Part shown: one piece after another, positions 61,966 to 64,000 of the stretch
Position numbering within the stretch: the first letter of the stretch is position 1
Layout of the letters: each line of letters starts with the position of its first letter
From: an uncultured Clostridia bacterium
GTDB taxonomy: Bacteria > Bacillota > Clostridia > Christensenellales > Borkfalkiaceae
Direction of reading: 5' to 3'
NCBI GenBank assembly: GCA_944363645.1
Contig: CALVUR010000003.1
Span: 1 to 64,000 of the forward strand
DNA length: 64,000 nucleotides
The notes under the pieces: model-generated
What the model saw: only the letters and a program-made list of their open reading frames with translations
Database searches by the model: none
What the model was told of the DNA's origin: nothing
Translations under genes and position numbers: made by a program

Positions 61966-63777
61966 TTATTCGCTGTCGATTTTCAAAATTGACATAAAGG
62001 CTTCAGAAGGTATTTCTACTGTGCCGAGTCTACGCATTTTCTTTTTACCTTCTTTCTGCTTTTCAAGTAATTTTTTCTTACGTGTGATATCACCGCCATA
62101 GCATTTTGCCAAAACGTCTTTACGAAGCGCCTTAACCGTTTCACGTGCGATGATTTTGCCACCGATTGCCGCCTGAATAGGAATTTCAAACATTTGACGT
62201 GGAATAACTTCTTTCAACCTTTCGGCAATCGCCCTACCCCTTGCGTAAGCCTTTTCACGATGGACAATGATTGCAAGGGCGTCGCAGATATCGCCGTTTA
62301 GGTACATATCAAGTTTTACAAGGTCGCTTTTTTCGTAACCTTTAAGTTCGTAATCAAAGGAAGCATAGCCCCTTGTCCTTGACTTTAAGCCGTCAAAAAA
62401 GTCGAAAATAACTTCGTTAAGCGGAAGTTTATATAAAAGCCTTACACGCTTGCTGTCGATGTAAGTCATATCCATAAACACACCACGTTTTTCCTGACAA
62501 AGGTCCATAATAGGCCCAACATAGTCGGGTGGCGTGTAGATATTTGCTTCGATAATAGGCTCTTCCATATAGTCGATTTTGTCTATGTCTGGAAGTTTAG
62601 AAGGGTTTTCAACAAGCACCATTGTGCCGTCCGTTTTATACACCCTATAAGATACGCTTGGTGCGGTGGTAATAATTTCAAGGTCAAATTCACGCTCTAT
62701 CCTTTGCTGGACGATTTCCATGTGAAGTAGCCCCAAAAAGCCACACCTAAACCCAAAGCCGAGCGCCATTGAATTTTCCGCCTCAAAGGTAAGCGAAGCA
62801 TCGTTTAACTTCAACTTTGCGATAGCATCTTTTAAGTCGTTGAATTTAGAGCCGTCAAGCGGATACACACCAGAAAACACCACAGGAAGGGCTTCTTTAT
62901 AACCGGGAAGTGGCTCGCTTGTGGGGTTTGTCGCATCGGTAATTGTATCACCAACACGAGTATCTTGCACCGTCTTTATGCTTGCTGCAATGTAACCAAC
63001 TTCGCCAGCGCAAAGTTTTGTGCGTGGTGTAAGGTTTGGGCTGAATGTGCCAACTTCAGTTACTTCAAAAACCTTGTCCGACATAAAGGTCTTGATTTTT
63101 GAACCAACTTTAACAGTGCCGTCTTTTATCCTTACAAAACAAATTACGCCCTTAAAGTTGTCGTAATAAGAGTCAAATATAAGTGCTTTAAGGGGTGCAT
63201 CGTCATCGCCTTCCGGTGCTGGAAGGTCGGTAACGATTCTTTCCAAAACATCTTCAATATTGATACCGCTTTTTGCTGAAATTAGCGGGGCGTTTTGACA
63301 GTCTAAACCGATAGTTTCTTCAATCTCTTCTTTAGTGCCGTCAATATCTGCAGACGCAAGGTCGATTTTGTTGATTACCGGCATAATTTCAAGGTTGTTG
63401 TCAAGTGCCAAGTAAACGTTTGCAAGCGTTTGCGCCTGAACGCCTTGCGAAGCATCTACCACCAAAACTGCACCTTCGCACGCCGCAAGTGAACGTGAAA
63501 CTTCGTAAGAAAAGTCAACGTGTCCCGGTGTGTCTATTAAGTTGAAAATGTATTCTTCACCGTCTTTTGCAGTATAGTACATCCTTACCGGCGTAAGTTT
63601 TATGGTGATACCACGCTCTTTTTCCAAGTCCATTGAGTCCAAAAGTTGGTTTTCCATATCCCTTTCAGAAACTTGACCGGTCATTTCTAAAAGCCTGTCG
63701 GCTAAGGTGGACTTGCCGTGGTCTATGTGCGCAATGATACAAAAGTTGCGGATGTTTTTCTTTACGGTTTTTGACAT
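61966..63777 (-). CDS. lepA: elongation factor 4 (LepA)
   Basis: The 603-residue translational GTPase has G1 [15 protein letters not shown]2 [13 protein letters not shown]3 DTPGHVDF, G4 NKIDLASAD, followed by EF-G-like domains. The LepA-specific C-terminal domain follows ([39 protein letters not shown]). It acts on stalled or initiating ribosomes at the membrane-cytosol interface under stress. GGGGTAAT precedes the ATG. It is upstream of hemW on the same strand. Confidence 0.97.
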   Translation of the reverse strand: MSKTVKKNIRNFCIIAHIDHGKSTLADRLLEMTGQVSERDMENQLLDSMDLEKERGITIKLTPVRMYYTAKDGEEYIFNLIDTPGHVDFSYEVSRSLAACEGAVLVVDASQGVQAQTLANVYLALDNNLEIMPVINKIDLASADIDGTKEEIEETIGLDCQNAPLISAKSGINIEDVLERIVTDLPAPEGDDDAPLKALIFDSYYDNFKGVICFVRIKDGTVKVGSKIKTFMSDKVFEVTEVGTFSPNLTPRTKLCAGEVGYIAASIKTVQDTRVGDTITDATNPTSEPLPGYKEALPVVFSGVYPLDGSKFNDLKDAIAKLKLNDASLTFEAENSMALGFGFRCGFLGLLHMEIVQQRIEREFDLEIITTAPSVSYRVYKTDGTMVLVENPSKLPDIDKIDYMEEPIIEANIYTPPDYVGPIMDLCQEKRGVFMDMTYIDSKRVRLLYKLPLNEVIFDFFDGLKSRTRGYASFDYELKGYEKSDLVKLDMYLNGDICDALAIIVHREKAYARGRAIAERLKEVIPRQMFEIPIQAAIGGKIIARETVKALRKDVLAKCYGGDITRKKKLLEKQKEGKKKMRRLGTVEIPSEAFMSILKIDSE

Positions 63778-63863
63778 ATTACCCCATTCTCGCTTTTTTA
63801 GTTAAACCCTTAACCAAAAAAACTTAACGTTGTTTTTTAATTTTCGCCTTTTTCTATTTTCGT

Positions 63864-63927
63864 AAAACGCTTTTAACAAAACGCTTTCGCAAAACGCTTT
63901 CGCAAAACATTTTTAATAAAACGCTTT
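63864..63927 (+). repeat. short tandem repeat upstream of lepA
   Basis: AAAACGCTTT recurs four times in about 64 bases, twice as the exact 13-mer AAAACGCTTTCGC, with one degenerate unit (AAAACATTTT). It lies 90 bases upstream of the lepA start. The rest of 63778-64000 has no gene I can support. Confidence 0.8.
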
Positions 63928-64000
63928 AAAAAACCATTTTGAAAAAAGGCACGGGCGGAATAAAATAGTTATACGCCCCGATTTTACCATTTTAAATTTT

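Overview
The window is an AT-rich chromosomal stretch of a Gram-positive anaerobe, most likely an uncultured, spore-forming or spore-derived member of the Clostridia. The evidence is a yabP-yabQ-divIC cluster, an FeFe-hydrogenase-system regulator of the TM1266 type, a PPi-dependent phosphofructokinase beside an ATP-dependent one, a secreted endonuclease I, DnaE, lspA/rluD, and AGGAGG-type ribosome binding sites. The genetic code looks standard. No rRNA, complete tRNA, CRISPR array or transposase was found.

Layout. 1-400 is the end of an integrated element: the 3' part of a tRNA-Arg(CCU), cut at the anticodon loop, is followed by the tRNA's own terminator. 681-1753 is a decayed ABC ATPase-permease gene. 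1808-9837 carries an unknown membrane protein, a ComF-type phosphoribosyltransferase, a frameshifted small gene on the other strand, rluD-lspA with a coiled-coil protein, pncB, a small membrane protein and an orphan MazF. 10032-12813 is a NitT/TauT-type ABC importer. 13028-13489 is the TM1266-type regulator with a promoter-leader-terminator arrangement. 13719-21209 is mostly on the plus strand: fba, a LysR regulator facing a frameshifted acetyltransferase, a Mn2+ (yybP-ykoY) riboswitch ahead of a P-type cation ATPase, an XRE regulator and a conserved Clostridial protein. 21277-26369 holds NatAB-like ABC genes, a GltS-type symporter and a PlsC-type acyltransferase. 26688-33555 (plus) holds an exonuclease, a MATE exporter, endonuclease I with a lipoprotein, and a TGS-type nucleoside kinase. 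33674-63777 is almost all minus strand: 5'-nucleotidase, M13 peptidase, gyrA/gyrB, an M50-like peptidase with Ppx, the divIC-yabQ-yabP cluster, fruK, an EF-G-like factor, birA, recX, yigZ, tyrS, two phosphofructokinases, dnaE, hemW and lepA.

The most striking feature is a 37-bp dispersed palindromic repeat, here called R37, with a fixed 7-5-6-12-7 layout. Arms AAAAAGT and ACTTTTT flank a variable pentamer and the core TATAAGCCCGTTATCGCC (or TATAGGTCGATTATCGCC). I count 33 copies, all alignable at 37 bp without gaps. Most lie just 3' of genes, some as part of terminators, but ten lie inside protein-coding genes (dnaE, yigZ, comF, birA, ppx, the M50 gene, an ABC ATPase and three others). They are read in several frames. 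Wherever the consensus would give a stop in the host frame, the stop triplet is changed. This resembles the Rickettsia palindromic elements but in an unrelated lineage. A second, rarer family (here R2, core ATGTGTGAGTTTTAGC) is also present.

Several genes carry single-base lesions (ABC gene, acetyltransferase, small gene at 4662, probably yabQ). These are either real decay or assembly errors at short homopolymers.
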